From: Priestia aryabhattai B8W22 | Lineage (GTDB): Bacteria > Bacillota > Bacilli > Bacillales > Bacillaceae_H | Direction of reading: 5' to 3' | Assembly (NCBI RefSeq): GCF_000956595.1 | Contig: NZ_JYOO01000020.1 | Location: 1-64,000 of the forward strand | Length of the DNA stretch: 64,000 nt | Shown: positions 1 to 8,241 of the stretch, one piece after another | Layout of the letters: each line of letters starts with the position of its first letter | Position numbering within the stretch: the stretch's first letter is position 1 | Position numbers and translations under genes: made by a program | The notes under the pieces: model-generated | The model's input: the letters and a program-made list of their open reading frames with translations, nothing else | Told to the model about the DNA's origin: nothing | The model's database searches: none

Positions 1-31
1 GTCTTTCTCTAATTTGAGAAAGACTTTTTTA
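1..31 (+). terminator. Intrinsic terminator of a gene left of the window
   Basis: A perfect 9-bp stem (GTCTTTCTC/GAGAAAGAC) with a 6-nt loop is followed directly by TTTTTT. The gene it serves lies outside the window. Confidence 0.85.
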
Positions 32-33
32 TT

Positions 34-132
34 CTAGGTTGTGCAGGGAGTACTTTTATACGCAATAGAACTGATTGGGCGGAAGTCAAACAATCTATTG
101 CAGAGGGAGTAAAACTCATATATGGGATCTGA
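34..132 (+). pseudogene. Possible 3' gene remnant, unidentified
   Basis: A stretch without stops but also without a start codon or RBS runs from just after the first terminator to a TGA at 130-132. It reads ILGCAGSTF then NRTDWAEVKQSIAEGVKLIYG. The LGCAG segment recalls Asp/Glu/hydantoin racemases, but the piece is too short to assign. It may be chance. Confidence 0.2.
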
Positions 133-275
133 GGATGCTTCATTGTATGTAAAAGAAACTAAAAGGTTATTATTTTTTTATTTATAGTGATATAAAACGT
201 AGTCTATCCACTTCGTGGAGCAAATTTTGTTTTTCATCATATGCTAAATGTATGAACGAGAAGGAGGTGAAGTTT

Positions 276-428
276 ATGTTCTTTGGCGGTTATGGCGGAG
301 GTTGTGGCTATGGTTATGGCGGCGGCTGCGGTTACGGCGGTGGCAGTGGTTTTGCTTTAATTATCGTGCTGTTTATCTTATTAATCATTATCGGCTGTGC
401 TTGTTGGGGAGGATTTGGAGGTTGCTAA
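276..428 (+). CDS. YjcZ-type small Gly/Cys-rich sporulation protein
   Basis: A 50-residue protein: a Gly/Tyr/Cys-rich N-terminus ([20 protein letters not shown]), a hydrophobic segment at about residues 27-41 that should cross the membrane, and a Gly/Cys tail ending GGFGGC. This is the pattern of the YjcZ/sporulation-protein family of Bacillus; the family's biochemical role is unknown. The start is fixed by AAGGAGGTGA at 261-270, 5 nt before the ATG. CATATGCTA at 238-246 matches the sigma-K -10 consensus CATANNNTA, but no good -35 is visible, so mother-cell expression is only suggested. The gene is monocistronic, closed by the terminator at 460-486. Confidence 0.85.
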   Translation: MFFGGYGGGCGYGYGGGCGYGGGSGFALIIVLFILLIIIGCACWGGFGGC

Positions 429-459
429 TTATTAGCCTGCCTTTGTCTCTAACTTAAAA

Positions 460-486
460 AAGTTAGCTTTATGCTAGCTTTTTTTC
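460..486 (+). terminator. Intrinsic terminator after the YjcZ-type gene
   Basis: AAGTTAGC/GCTAGCTT stem (one G-U pair) with a 5-nt loop, then TTTTTC. An alternative upstream hairpin CTAACTT/AAGTTAG (449-466) overlaps it. Confidence 0.75.
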
Positions 487-730
487 TTTGTTAAATTTGT
501 ACATGTCCAGTGATTACGCCTTATATCTCTCGTGTTAGCCAATGGTTTACAGCTTGTTACTAAACGTTTATGGGATTTTTTACATAAAAGAATTGAAGAT
601 ACGATTCCTAAAGTGTGAAAGTTATTATACTCAGCATAAGAACCATGAATATTTAAAATAAGTTTAGTTGAAAATTCACCTCTTTGTTTTGGGAAAATCA
701 TGTAAAATAATGATAAGAGGAGGAATGGAA

Positions 731-1201
731 ATGAATGGTACAGATGCGATAGTATTAAATATAAAAGAGATTAGAAGAAGAAGTATAAAGATTTGGCAAG
801 CAATTCCTGATGATAAACTCGATTGGAAGCCAGATAAAGAAGCTATGACATGCGTAGAAATGGTTCGTCATGTCCTAGAGTCAGAATACTATTATCATCT
901 AGCGATCAAAAATTTGGGCAGCTTAAAAGAATTTGATTCTCCTTTTGAAAAAAGACCCTTACAATCTATAAAGGATGAATTGGAGTTTGCAGCATCATAC
1001 CACAAACAATTTTTAGACATGATTACTACTTTTTCTGAAGAAGATTTAACTAATATTCAAATAGACCGTTCAGATGTTGGGTATATTCGTTCTTTAGGGG
1101 ATATGTTGATGCGGATAGGCTATCATGAATCCGTACATGCTGGGCAACTCTTACACTATTTGAGAATCATGGAGGTTGATCGACCTAGGATATGGGATTA
1201 A
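731..1201 (+). CDS. DinB-like four-helix-bundle protein
   Basis: A 156-residue cytoplasmic protein of the DinB/YfiT superfamily. Members are small four-helix bundles that hold a divalent metal with three histidines; many are thiol-dependent transferases or damage-induced proteins of unknown substrate. The probable ligands are visible: a His in EMVRHVLESE near residue 40 and the C-terminal HESVHAGQLLHYLR motif (H-x3-H-x-G-Q). The ATG at 731 is chosen because AAGAGGAGG at 715-723 sits 7 nt upstream; the ATG at 725 in the same frame would be too close. The gene stands alone. The substrate cannot be read from the sequence. A second DinB-type gene lies at 45391. Confidence 0.75.
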   Translation: MNGTDAIVLNIKEIRRRSIKIWQAIPDDKLDWKPDKEAMTCVEMVRHVLESEYYYHLAIKNLGSLKEFDSPFEKRPLQSIKDELEFAASYHKQFLDMITTFSEEDLTNIQIDRSDVGYIRSLGDMLMRIGYHESVHAGQLLHYLRIMEVDRPRIWD

Positions 1202-1259
1202 ATCAATTAAATAATATGTATGTTATGGATAAAGTTAGTTACCGTAATGTCCTTATTTG

Positions 1260-1589
1260 CTAAAAAACATTTTTTGTATTTATAGAAAGCTCATTGTTTA
1301 CAATCTGTGCTTTTTGCACGTGAATTTGTCCAAACATCGCTGCAATATCTGCTCGAATAGACTAGTCAATTAATTAGCTATAAGCAACTATACCAGGGGC
1401 TATCTCCATGGAAATAGCCCCTGCGATTTCTGGATCTTGAAAGCGTGCTCCGAATGGAATATCATCCAAACCTGCTTCTGAATGTTCAGGCGAGGTCGAG
1501 GGAAAGCTACTCCATTTTCTTTTAATAGCTTTTCTACATCTTTCATTCATTAGATTAATCAAATGAATGTTTTGGTGCTTATTCTCCAT
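1260..1589 (-). pseudogene. Decayed DUF3231 (spore-coat-associated type) gene
   Basis: Read on the minus strand, one frame gives SEAGLDDIPFGARFQDPEIA, then GAISMEIAPGIVAYS, a TAA, LID, a TAG, and SIRADIAAMFGQIHVQKAQI. The IPFG-x-D-x-EIA and SIRxDIxxMF-x-H-x-K segments are the pattern I know from DUF3231 proteins, which are usually 170-330 residues long. Two in-frame nonsense codons (1374-1376 and about 1362-1364), a missing N-terminal half and a missing C-terminus make it a pseudogene. Its apparent ATG at 1589 overlaps the nrnB stop codon, which is probably fortuitous. Confidence 0.55.
1394..1423. repeat. Perfect 10-bp inverted repeat
   Basis: CAGGGGCTAT and ATAGCCCCTG are separated by 10 nt that themselves contain TCCATGGA. 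No T-run follows on either side. It lies inside the decayed DUF3231 gene, so it may be a by-product of that coding sequence. Confidence 0.5.
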
Positions 1590-2769
1590 GCTTTAGTTTT
1601 TTTATATACCTTATTAAGTACTTTACAAAGATATCATCTCTTACTAACCAAGCGGCATAATTCCTTTTTAAAAAGATTTCTGCTTCCTTAAAGCTTTTAA
1701 ATGTATGAATCGATAGCCCTTTGCTATTTTCAATTATCCATTCATCTTCATTCTGAAGAGAAACAAGGAACATATCATCATTTCGAGTTTCGTAGAGAGA
1801 ACCAGATGAAGATTCTTTCAAATTATATCGGTTTCTTCTTGCATCCTCTCGCACAGGATCCAGATGAAATGTATCTGTTACAAACTCGTTATAAGCTTCA
1901 TTAGTTAACGAACATCCAGCAGCTTTTGCGTGACCTCCGCCTCCATAGTGGCCAGCAACTTCTGATACATCCACATGATCATGAATGGTTCGAATGCTAA
2001 TTCTTTTTCCTCCCATATTCAACATGGCGATGTAATCAAGGTGAGGATATTCTTTTCCTAATTCGTTTCCAAGTTCTGAATGATACGATTCAGCGTATAC
2101 GATTCCTGCTAAATAGTCACCTATAGAGGTTTGCACCAGTTCTCGTCTTTTTCGACGAATATAACGTTCTACTTTATCTTCTTCCATATCTAATATCTTC
2201 TGTTCAAACTCGTCAAAAAAGAAGTGGTCACTGTTTTGAAGCCTGTTAACCATTTTGTCTTCAAACTCGTCAATCGATATTAAAAAGAAGAGAGCATTTA
2301 GCCTGTGTGCTTCTTGGTTGTTGTTCTTTTCCCATTCCCAAGTATCATACTGCCTTACTAGTTCTACAAATTGATCAACCGCATTGGAAGTCTGGATAAG
2401 TTCATTTTCTATAAGGTATTCATAAAACAAGGACGTTCCTGAGGCTAAGTTCCCTTCGTTATCTTCCACGACAACGTGTCCCCATTCATATTCGTTGAAA
2501 TGAAGAGCTGTTTTATGATGATCAAGCAGCTGGACTTTTCCTCCTGTTTGATAAAACTCTTCAAGTCTTTTTTCATTCTCTTCGTTTACTGATAAATCCG
2601 TGATAAATAAATGTGTATTTCTTTCTTCATTTTCTAAAAACCACTCTACTTCACGGTTAAGCGATGCAATAGAGTTATAACGAATTTTTATTCTGTCTCC
2701 AAAAGCTAACTTTGCTAAAACTCCGCATCCAACTCCATCTAAATCCGTATGCGATAACAGCTTATACAT
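1579..2769 (-). CDS. nrnB: DHH-family oligoribonuclease (NrnB/YngD type)
   Basis: A 396-residue phosphoesterase of the DHH/DHHA1 family. B. subtilis NrnB (YngD), about 400 residues, degrades 2-5-nt RNAs to mononucleotides in the cytoplasm with a two-metal centre. Visible motifs are SHTDLDGVGCG at the N-terminus (motif I), a central TDLS, LLDHHK (the DHH motif) and the C-terminal GGGGHAKAAG of the DHHA1 RNA-binding domain. Its length fits NrnB rather than the shorter NrnA (about 313). The start ATG at 2769 follows GAGGTG by 6 nt; the 25 codons upstream are open but lack an RBS. Monocistronic; no clear terminator follows. Confidence 0.8.
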   Translation of the reverse strand: MYKLLSHTDLDGVGCGVLAKLAFGDRIKIRYNSIASLNREVEWFLENEERNTHLFITDLSVNEENEKRLEEFYQTGGKVQLLDHHKTALHFNEYEWGHVVVEDNEGNLASGTSLFYEYLIENELIQTSNAVDQFVELVRQYDTWEWEKNNNQEAHRLNALFFLISIDEFEDKMVNRLQNSDHFFFDEFEQKILDMEEDKVERYIRRKRRELVQTSIGDYLAGIVYAESYHSELGNELGKEYPHLDYIAMLNMGGKRISIRTIHDHVDVSEVAGHYGGGGHAKAAGCSLTNEAYNEFVTDTFHLDPVREDARRNRYNLKESSSGSLYETRNDDMFLVSLQNEDEWIIENSKGLSIHTFKSFKEAEIFLKRNYAAWLVRDDIFVKYLIRYIKKLKHGE

Positions 2770-3095
2770 ATCTTTCACCTCGAAATTATTATGATACGAG
2801 AGAAAGATTTTTAACCACTGAGGCTTTAGATTGCTGGAGAGCACTATCGTAAAACTAATTTTTCTTTAGTTAGCTATGTTAACGTCCTAAGAGCATAGCA
2901 TATAAAGCTTCTTTCCATTTGATCTACCTGAATACAAACTAAAGTGCTGCCTTAATTATATGTTTAAGGAAGAGCTTCTTCGTTTAAAAGTATTGTATGT
3001 AACAAGAAAACATCTTGGTTAAGCATAATGATATCTGTGGTATAAGAAAAACATTGGTTGTTTACATTCTTTTAAGAACAGAAAGGGGATAATAT
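2770..3095. other. Intergenic region between divergent genes
   Basis: No open frame with an RBS is visible. The right end holds a possible sigma-B promoter for the next genes (listed separately). Confidence 0.5.
3017..3044 (+). promoter_or_regulatory. Weak sigma-B-like promoter candidate
   Basis: GGTTAA, 15 nt, TGGTAT resembles the sigma-B consensus GTTTAA-N12-15-GGGTAT with one mismatch in each box. It is supported only by its place ahead of a 17M-type stress gene, a family that is often sigma-B controlled. Confidence 0.3.
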
Positions 3096-3371
3096 ATGAA
3101 AACTTCTGCTGAAGCACAAAAGAGTTTCGTTCAAACACCATTAAAAGGGAAAAATATTTTATCGAGACCTTATCTAAACAAAGGGTCTGCATTTACAAAA
3201 AGAGAAAGAGAAGAACTCAAGTTGGATAGATTATTACCGCCCACCCTACTGACATTAGAAGAACAGGTACAGCGTGCTTATCAACAGTTTAAGAATGCAT
3301 CAAAAGATCTGCAAAAAAATAATTTATTCACTCTTTTAACTACGGGTCTATTGTTAAGAAGGCTAGAATAG
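3096..3371 (+). pseudogene. N-terminal remnant of an NAD-type malic enzyme
   Basis: The 91-codon frame has a good RBS (AAAGGGG) and reads GKNILSRPYLNKGSAFTKRE, then LLPPTLLTLEEQVQRAYQQF. This is the conserved start of the malic enzyme N-terminal domain (LNKGxAFTxxER, LLPPxxxTLEEQxxRAYxQF). Family members are about 560 residues long. Here the match stops after about 75 residues, where DLxKxxYLxxLxDRNE should follow, and no further malic-enzyme sequence is seen. It is therefore a 3'-truncated relic, although the intact start region means a 91-residue peptide may still be made. It lies 34 nt upstream of the 17M-type gene and may share its transcript. Confidence 0.7.
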
Positions 3372-3422
3372 CGGGTACATACAAAGTAAGGAGAAAAGAT
3401 CTTAATGAAGGAGGAAAGCTCT

Positions 3423-3836
3423 ATGAGTAAAAGTATTATAGGTGTATATGAGTCGCCGGAAGAAACATTAACTAGAATTGAGGAATTAAGAATGACAGGG
3501 TATGAGGATAATGAAATTACAGTTCTAACTAATCAAGAGACCGCAGCGGGCAATCTAGCTTACAGAACGAATGTAAACGTGGATAAGCTGTCTGCTGCTG
3601 ACCAAGATGAAGTCACTCATGAAGATATGACTGGAGGGGCCCAGCCGGATTCTTTTTTTGATAAATTAAAGAAATTTTTTGTGGTCCAAAATTACTCAAA
3701 TGAAGAAGACCGCGCAACAAATTTAGGTATTCCCACGGAGGAGCTAACCTCTCATAAAAAAGATTTAGATGATGGAAAGTTTGTAATTGCTGTGACTTCG
3801 CATAAATTGAATGAAAAAGGGTTAGACCTAGAGTAA
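3423..3836 (+). CDS. General stress protein 17M-type (YflT-like)
   Basis: A 137-residue soluble acidic protein of the general stress protein 17M (YflT) family. The N-terminal domain is recognisable from SIIGVYESPEETLTRIEEL and YEDNEITVLTN, followed by a variable acidic linker and a C-terminal segment ending in DDGKFVIAV. Family proteins are induced by heat, salt and ethanol in Bacillus, usually through sigma-B; their molecular function is unknown. ATG 3423 follows GGAGG by 8 nt; the six codons upstream lack an RBS. A longer paralogue is at 13353-13844. Confidence 0.8.
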   Translation: MSKSIIGVYESPEETLTRIEELRMTGYEDNEITVLTNQETAAGNLAYRTNVNVDKLSAADQDEVTHEDMTGGAQPDSFFDKLKKFFVVQNYSNEEDRATNLGIPTEELTSHKKDLDDGKFVIAVTSHKLNEKGLDLE

Positions 3837-3860
3837 TATATTTAATTTAAAAGTGGAATG

Positions 3861-3898
3861 AAAAGGCGGCTGTAGGCATTAGCTTACAGCCCCTTTTG
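3861..3898 (+). terminator. Intrinsic terminator after the 17M-type gene
   Basis: AAAAGGCGGCTGTA pairs with TACAGCCCCTTTT apart from one bulged base; the arm itself supplies the T-run. Confidence 0.7.
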
Positions 3899-3994
3899 AG
3901 ATATAGAATTCATAAGAAAAATTCTTTACAAAGAAGATTATTTATGGCCATACTCTGCCTTTAAATATTTGCGTAAGTGAATTAGGGACAGTCA

Positions 3995-4028
3995 AACCCA
4001 AGGAATACGTAAATTCTTTGGGTTTTTT
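3995..4028 (+). terminator. Intrinsic terminator without an evident gene
   Basis: AACCCAAGGAAT/ATTCTTTGGGTT (one G-U pair), 6-nt loop, then TTTT. The 100 bases before it carry no recognisable gene, so it is either a back-up terminator for the stress gene or the end of an unrecognised short RNA. Confidence 0.65.
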
Positions 4029-4143
4029 ATAAGATTTTAAGATTAAATCTTTCTTTCACTTAGAAATATTAAAACGACAGTAGTGAGCATGTACGCATAG
4101 TGTCACAAGATTTAATGGTCTTTAAATGCCTAAAAATAATTTG

Positions 4144-4182
4144 TGCAAACGGTTGCATTGAATTGTTAGTTTATTATATAAT
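4144..4182 (+). promoter_or_regulatory. Promoter with LacI/CcpA-type operator over the -35
   Basis: TGCAAACGGTTGCA (4144-4157) is a LacI-family-like dyad and matches the cre consensus WTGNAANCGNWNNCW except for its first base. It contains TTGCAT (4153-4158), which stands 18 nt before TATAAT (4177-4182). Binding here would block the promoter. The MFS gene starts 315 nt downstream. Confidence 0.5.
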
Positions 4183-4244
4183 GTTCAAATAAAAGTATTC
4201 TCATGATTTTAATAATTGGATTTTATGACACTTTTAAGAAGGTA

Positions 4245-4265
4245 TAAGCGATAGTCAATCGCTTA
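4245..4265. repeat. 8-bp hairpin TAAGCGAT/ATCGCTTA in the MFS leader
   Basis: A perfect 8-bp stem with a 5-nt loop and no T-run; possible RNA structure in the long leader of the MFS transcript. Confidence 0.4.
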
Positions 4266-4403
4266 CGAATGAGCAGATAGTGGGGATTTTTACTTACTCA
4301 AACAGCATTTTTAGACCAGGACTATTAGTTATGCCGTATTCCAGAGGTAATCTAGCAAAATAGAAAACTGCCAGCCAAAGACACTAGTATTTACAGTATT
4401 CAT

Positions 4404-4435
4404 CGTTGTTTTGAAAACGTTAACAACGAACGTTG
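4404..4435 (+). promoter_or_regulatory. cre site inside a larger dyad
   Basis: TTGAAAACGTTAACAA (4411-4426) fits the cre consensus WTGNAANCGNWNNCW fully, so CcpA-mediated glucose repression of the following transporter is likely. It is embedded between CGTTGTT (4404-4410) and AACAACG (4422-4428), and a further CAACG-AA-CGTTG dyad overlaps its right end, which could bind a second LacI-type regulator. Confidence 0.65.
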
Positions 4436-4496
4436 TAGCAATTTACATCAGAACTCTATCTTTGCGCGGCTGTTAATTAAATCATAGGAGGCAGTT

Positions 4497-5855
4497 ATGT
4501 TAGGAGAAAAAATCGTTGAAACCAGTGAAAAAAGCGTTCAGCCAAACTTACCTTATCTACCGATCAGTACCATATGGTTAATTAGTTTTGGATTTTTAGG
4601 TGTACAAATGGCATTCTCATTACAGAGTTCAAATATGGGACGCATATTTCAAACAATCGGTGCTGATCCAACTACATTAGGCTTTTTCTTTATTTTACCG
4701 CCGTTGGCTGGTTTAGTCGTTCAGCCCTTAGTTGGCTATTTTTCAGATCGTACGTGGATGCCAAGGCTTGGCCGTCGTATACCTTATCTACTGATTGGCG
4801 CAATTGTAGCCGTAATTGTTATGTGTTTGCTGCCAAACGCCGGCAGTTTTGGTTTTAGTGCGGTGGCTGCCATGACTTTTGGAGCTATCACTATTTTGTT
4901 TATGGACGTATCATCAAATGTAGCCATGCAGCCATTTAAGATGATGGTTGGAGACATGGTCAATGAAGAGCAAAAAGGTTTTGCCTATTCTATTCAAAGT
5001 TTTCTATCAAACAGCGGTGCTGTGCTAGCTTGTATTTTCCCTTTTGTGTTAACGGTATTAGGTGTATCAAATAGTGCACCAAAAGGAGTAGTACCGCAAT
5101 CAGTTGTTATTTCATTTTATGTTGGAGCCGGTGTGTTAATTATTTGTAGTTTATTTACAATACTTAAAGTAAAAGAATATTCACCTGCAGAATTTGCAGC
5201 ATACCACGGTATTACAGACGAAGCTACAAAAGAAAATGTAAACGTTTTTAAACTGCTTCGCAACGCTCCAAAGATTTTTTGGACGGTCACGCTTGTTCAA
5301 TTTTTCTGCTGGATGGGCTTTCAATATTTATGGACGTACGGTACAGGTGCAGTCGCTGAAAACGTTTGGTATACGAATCAGCCGTCTAGCTCAGGCTATC
5401 AAGCAGCTGGCAATTGGTTCGGTATTTTATCAGCTGTACAGTCGGTTGCCGCAGTCATTTGGTCGCTGGTTTTGTCCCGCGTAGCCAACAACGAACGTAA
5501 GCCAGCGTATGCTTTTAGTTTACTGCTAGGCGGTATTGGTTTTGGATCTGTCTTTTTTATTCACAATCAATGGATGCTGATTGCTTCATTTATTTTAATT
5601 GGTATCGCTTGGGCTGCGATGATGACGTTTCCGTTTACAATGCTTACCAACGCCCTGTCAGGAAAGAATATGGGAACATATCTAGGATTATTTAATGGAA
5701 GTATTTGTTTACCGCAAATTATAGCTTCTTGCTTGAGTTTTGCTTTGTTCCCAATAATCGGATCTTCTATGCCAGGCATGATTTTAATCTCAGGTATTTT
5801 ACTTGTTACGGGAGCAGCGTCTGTTTCAATTATTAAGGAAACATACTCAAAGTAA
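4497..5855 (+). CDS. MFS disaccharide-type transporter (SLC45/GPH-like)
   Basis: A 452-residue integral membrane protein with about 12 hydrophobic segments. The sequence after the first two helices, GYFSDRTWMPRLGRRIPYLL, is the loop-2/3 motif D-x2-x-R-x-GRRxP found in sucrose and maltose proton symporters of the SLC45/GPH type, so uptake of a disaccharide or glucoside is likely; the exact sugar is not visible. ATG 4497 follows AGGAGG. Upstream lie a cre site and a LacI-like operator, as expected for a catabolite-repressed sugar gene. A maltose-O-acetyltransferase-type gene follows, which supports an alpha-glucoside role. Confidence 0.75.
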   Translation: MLGEKIVETSEKSVQPNLPYLPISTIWLISFGFLGVQMAFSLQSSNMGRIFQTIGADPTTLGFFFILPPLAGLVVQPLVGYFSDRTWMPRLGRRIPYLLIGAIVAVIVMCLLPNAGSFGFSAVAAMTFGAITILFMDVSSNVAMQPFKMMVGDMVNEEQKGFAYSIQSFLSNSGAVLACIFPFVLTVLGVSNSAPKGVVPQSVVISFYVGAGVLIICSLFTILKVKEYSPAEFAAYHGITDEATKENVNVFKLLRNAPKIFWTVTLVQFFCWMGFQYLWTYGTGAVAENVWYTNQPSSSGYQAAGNWFGILSAVQSVAAVIWSLVLSRVANNERKPAYAFSLLLGGIGFGSVFFIHNQWMLIASFILIGIAWAAMMTFPFTMLTNALSGKNMGTYLGLFNGSICLPQIIASCLSFALFPIIGSSMPGMILISGILLVTGAASVSIIKETYSK

Positions 5856-5917
5856 TCAGCAGCTGTGCGCGTGGTAAAAGAGTAACGTGGTTTCTTACGT
5901 TCTTTGTCTTCAAACTG

Positions 5918-5946
5918 TTGACTCAAACCTATAAGAATCTTATTTT
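5918..5946 (+). promoter_or_regulatory. Sigma-A-type promoter for the acetyltransferase gene
   Basis: TTGACT, 17 nt, TATTTT, ending about 78 nt before the maa start codon. No terminator separates the MFS gene from maa, so read-through is also possible. Confidence 0.4.
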
Positions 5947-6023
5947 TAAGTCTATTATCATGATAAAATGTAAACGAATTCAATCTGGTGGGAATTTTGA
6001 TAACAAGAATGGAGAATGAATCA

Positions 6024-6581
6024 ATGAAAACTGAAAAAGAAAAAATGATTGATGGCGAGCTGTATTTTCCAGCAGACCAAGAATTAGTAAAGGACCGAGA
6101 ATCTGCAAGACGGCTTGTTCGTTTGTTTAATAATACAGACGAGACAGATTATGAAAAGCGTACAAAGCTATTAAAGGAACTATTGGGTTCAACGGGAGAA
6201 CGTCTCTACCTTGAATCTAACTTTCGATGCGACTACGGATACAATATCCACGTAGGAGAAAATTTTTATGCGAACTTTGACTGCACACTTTTAGATGGGG
6301 GACGAATTACAATAGGGAAGAACTGCATGATGGCACCGGGCGTACATATTTATACGAATACTCATCCTGTGAATGCAGAACAGCGAATTACAGAAGTTGA
6401 ATATACCAAGCCCGTCACGATTGGAGATAATGTATGGATTGGAGGACGAGCTGTCATCAATCCAGGCGTTACAATTGGACATAATGTTGTAATCGCTTCC
6501 GGAGCTGTTGTGATAAAAAATGTTCCAGATAATGTAGTAGTGGGAGGGAACCCCGCAAAGATTATAAAAAAGTTGGATTAG
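6024..6581 (+). CDS. maa: Maltose O-acetyltransferase
   Basis: A 185-residue left-handed beta-helix acetyltransferase of the Maa/LacA/NodL family, which transfers acetyl from acetyl-CoA to the 6-hydroxyl of maltose or glucose, probably to detoxify sugars that cannot be used. The N-terminal Mac domain starts [19 protein letters not shown]. Hexapeptide repeats follow from about residue 70, with the catalytic His in [12 protein letters not shown] and the closing [16 protein letters not shown] and [12 protein letters not shown]. Length matches the family (183-187). ATG 6024 has GGAGA 8 nt upstream; two upstream ATGs in frame lack an RBS. Confidence 0.85.
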   Translation: MKTEKEKMIDGELYFPADQELVKDRESARRLVRLFNNTDETDYEKRTKLLKELLGSTGERLYLESNFRCDYGYNIHVGENFYANFDCTLLDGGRITIGKNCMMAPGVHIYTNTHPVNAEQRITEVEYTKPVTIGDNVWIGGRAVINPGVTIGHNVVIASGAVVIKNVPDNVVVGGNPAKIIKKLD

Positions 6582-6643
6582 TTTTTACTAGCTGAACATC
6601 GTTTATAAAGTAACTAGAAAATAAAGTATTGCTTTATAAATAA

Positions 6644-7119
<476 letters not shown>

Positions 7120-7170
7120 TGAAATACTTGCATCACCTAAGCAGTGAGATTTTTGATAGTAATCTACTTA

Positions 7171-7198
7171 AAACAGTCATAAAATTGACTGTTTTTAT
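7171..7198 (+). terminator. Intrinsic terminator after the reductase relic
   Basis: AAACAGTCA/TGACTGTTT, 6-nt loop, followed by a T-rich tail. Confidence 0.75.
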
Positions 7199-7438
7199 TA
7201 TTGGAAAATGTAAAATAACGGTTACTTTTTTCTTAAACTTATTACAAAAAATCAAACGAAATTGATCCATTTCTATCAATTGCGGCAGAAACTGTTAAAT
7301 TTTATCTAAAAAAGTGATATTCTTACAGTGATTCAATCAATATACTTTCAAAGCTATTTGTGGATTTAGTTTTTACAGTATAAAAAATATTGAGAACCAT
7401 GATTACTGTATCACTCTGAGACTAAGGATGAGCAATGT

Positions 7439-7594
7439 ATGAACAAACTTACAATACCAGCCATATTAGTTATCTTCGCTTTATGGGTCTTATTACAATT
7501 GGCTTTAGACGGTAATATCTTTAAAAACTCGCTAAATTATTTTATCTTAATTACCGTTTTCTTTTTATTTATCAAGCAAGCAAAAGAAAAATAG
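7439..7594 (+). CDS. Small two-helix membrane protein, unidentified
   Basis: A 51-residue frame, MNKLTIPAILVIFALWVLLQ then LDGNIFKNSLNYFILITVFF, ending FIKQAKEK. Two hydrophobic stretches (about 6-22 and 34-45) and a basic tail suggest a small membrane protein. The RBS is weak (AAGGATGAG about 11 nt upstream), but a good terminator follows 20 nt after the stop, which supports it being a transcribed unit. Not recognised as a named family. Confidence 0.45.
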   Translation: MNKLTIPAILVIFALWVLLQLALDGNIFKNSLNYFILITVFFLFIKQAKEK

Positions 7595-7613
7595 CCGAGA
7601 ATGATCGCTGCTG

Positions 7614-7643
7614 AGTAGTCTATAGTTATAGGCTACTTTTTCT
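7614..7643 (+). terminator. Intrinsic terminator
   Basis: AGTAGTCTATA/TATAGGCTACT (one G-U pair) with a 2-nt gap at the centre, followed by TTTTTCTTTT. Confidence 0.75.
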
Positions 7644-7679
7644 TTTGGTACATTAAAAATAATTCTATCTACAAGCTCC

Positions 7680-7713
7680 TTTTAAAAAGAAGGTTGAAAC
7701 TTTCTTTTTAAAA
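7680..7713. repeat. 12-bp inverted repeat, AT-rich
   Basis: TTTTAAAAAGAA and TTCTTTTTAAAA separated by 10 nt. It could end transcription from either side; otherwise the stretch 7644-7797 shows no gene. Confidence 0.5.
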
Positions 7714-7797
7714 AACACTTTATTTAATTATTATCAATCTAGGTTTAAAACTTCATTACGAGTGTAAAAATGGTTAAAATTCAAAAAAATATTAAAC

Positions 7798-7884
7798 AGT
7801 ACCTTGCAATAAACAATAGCTGGTGATATATTGTAATTATTAGGAAGTTATTATAAATCAGTACTATACAATAAACAGTAGTGG
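7798..7884 (+). promoter_or_regulatory. padR promoter flanked by a direct repeat (likely auto-operator)
   Basis: TTGCAA (7804-7809), 17 nt, TATATT (7827-7832) is a good sigma-A promoter. A 25-bp motif, AGTAC-N4-CAATAAACA-N-TAG, occurs at 7798 (over the -35) and again at 7860, where it also forms TACT-N11-AGTA. PadR proteins commonly repress their own operon through such paired sites; that this is the PadR operator is inference. Confidence 0.6.
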
Positions 7885-7911
7885 GCTGTGGAAAGAAAAG
7901 GGTGAAGAACA

Positions 7912-8241
7912 GTGAACGTACAATTTAAAAAAGGAGTTTTAGAGCTTTGTGTCCTTGTGTTACTTGATAAGAAAGACCGCTATGGATATGAATTAGTTCA
8001 AAAAATCTCTGATCAAATTGAAATATCAGAAGGGTCGGTATATCCTCTTCTGCGCCGGTTAACAAAAGAAGAATATTTTACAACGTATTTAAAGGAATCT
8101 ACAGAAGGTCCTTCAAGGAAATATTATCAGCTTACCGATAAAGGCAGGGAGTATTTATACGAACTTATCGATGAATGGAATGAGTTTTCAAGAGGTGTTA
8201 ATCAATTAATTAAAGAAGGTGTGAACAATGTCGAAGAGTAA
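7912..8241 (+). CDS. PadR-family transcriptional repressor
   Basis: A 109-residue winged-helix regulator. It shows the PadR core: [29 protein letters not shown], the recognition helix region [17 protein letters not shown], and the wing [18 protein letters not shown]. It lacks the long C-terminal dimerisation helices of PadR-s1, as usual for regulators that head DUF1700/DUF4097 operons. Start is GTG with GGGTGA upstream. It overlaps the next gene by 14 nt, giving one operon of three genes, and probably senses envelope stress or a small molecule in this setting. Confidence 0.88.
   Translation: MNVQFKKGVLELCVLVLLDKKDRYGYELVQKISDQIEISEGSVYPLLRRLTKEEYFTTYLKESTEGPSRKYYQLTDKGREYLYELIDEWNEFSRGVNQLIKEGVNNVEE

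Noticed and set aside
248-457. 69-codon Trp/Arg-rich frame
   Set aside because: It is the out-of-frame shadow of the YjcZ-type gene at 276, which has the proper RBS and composition.
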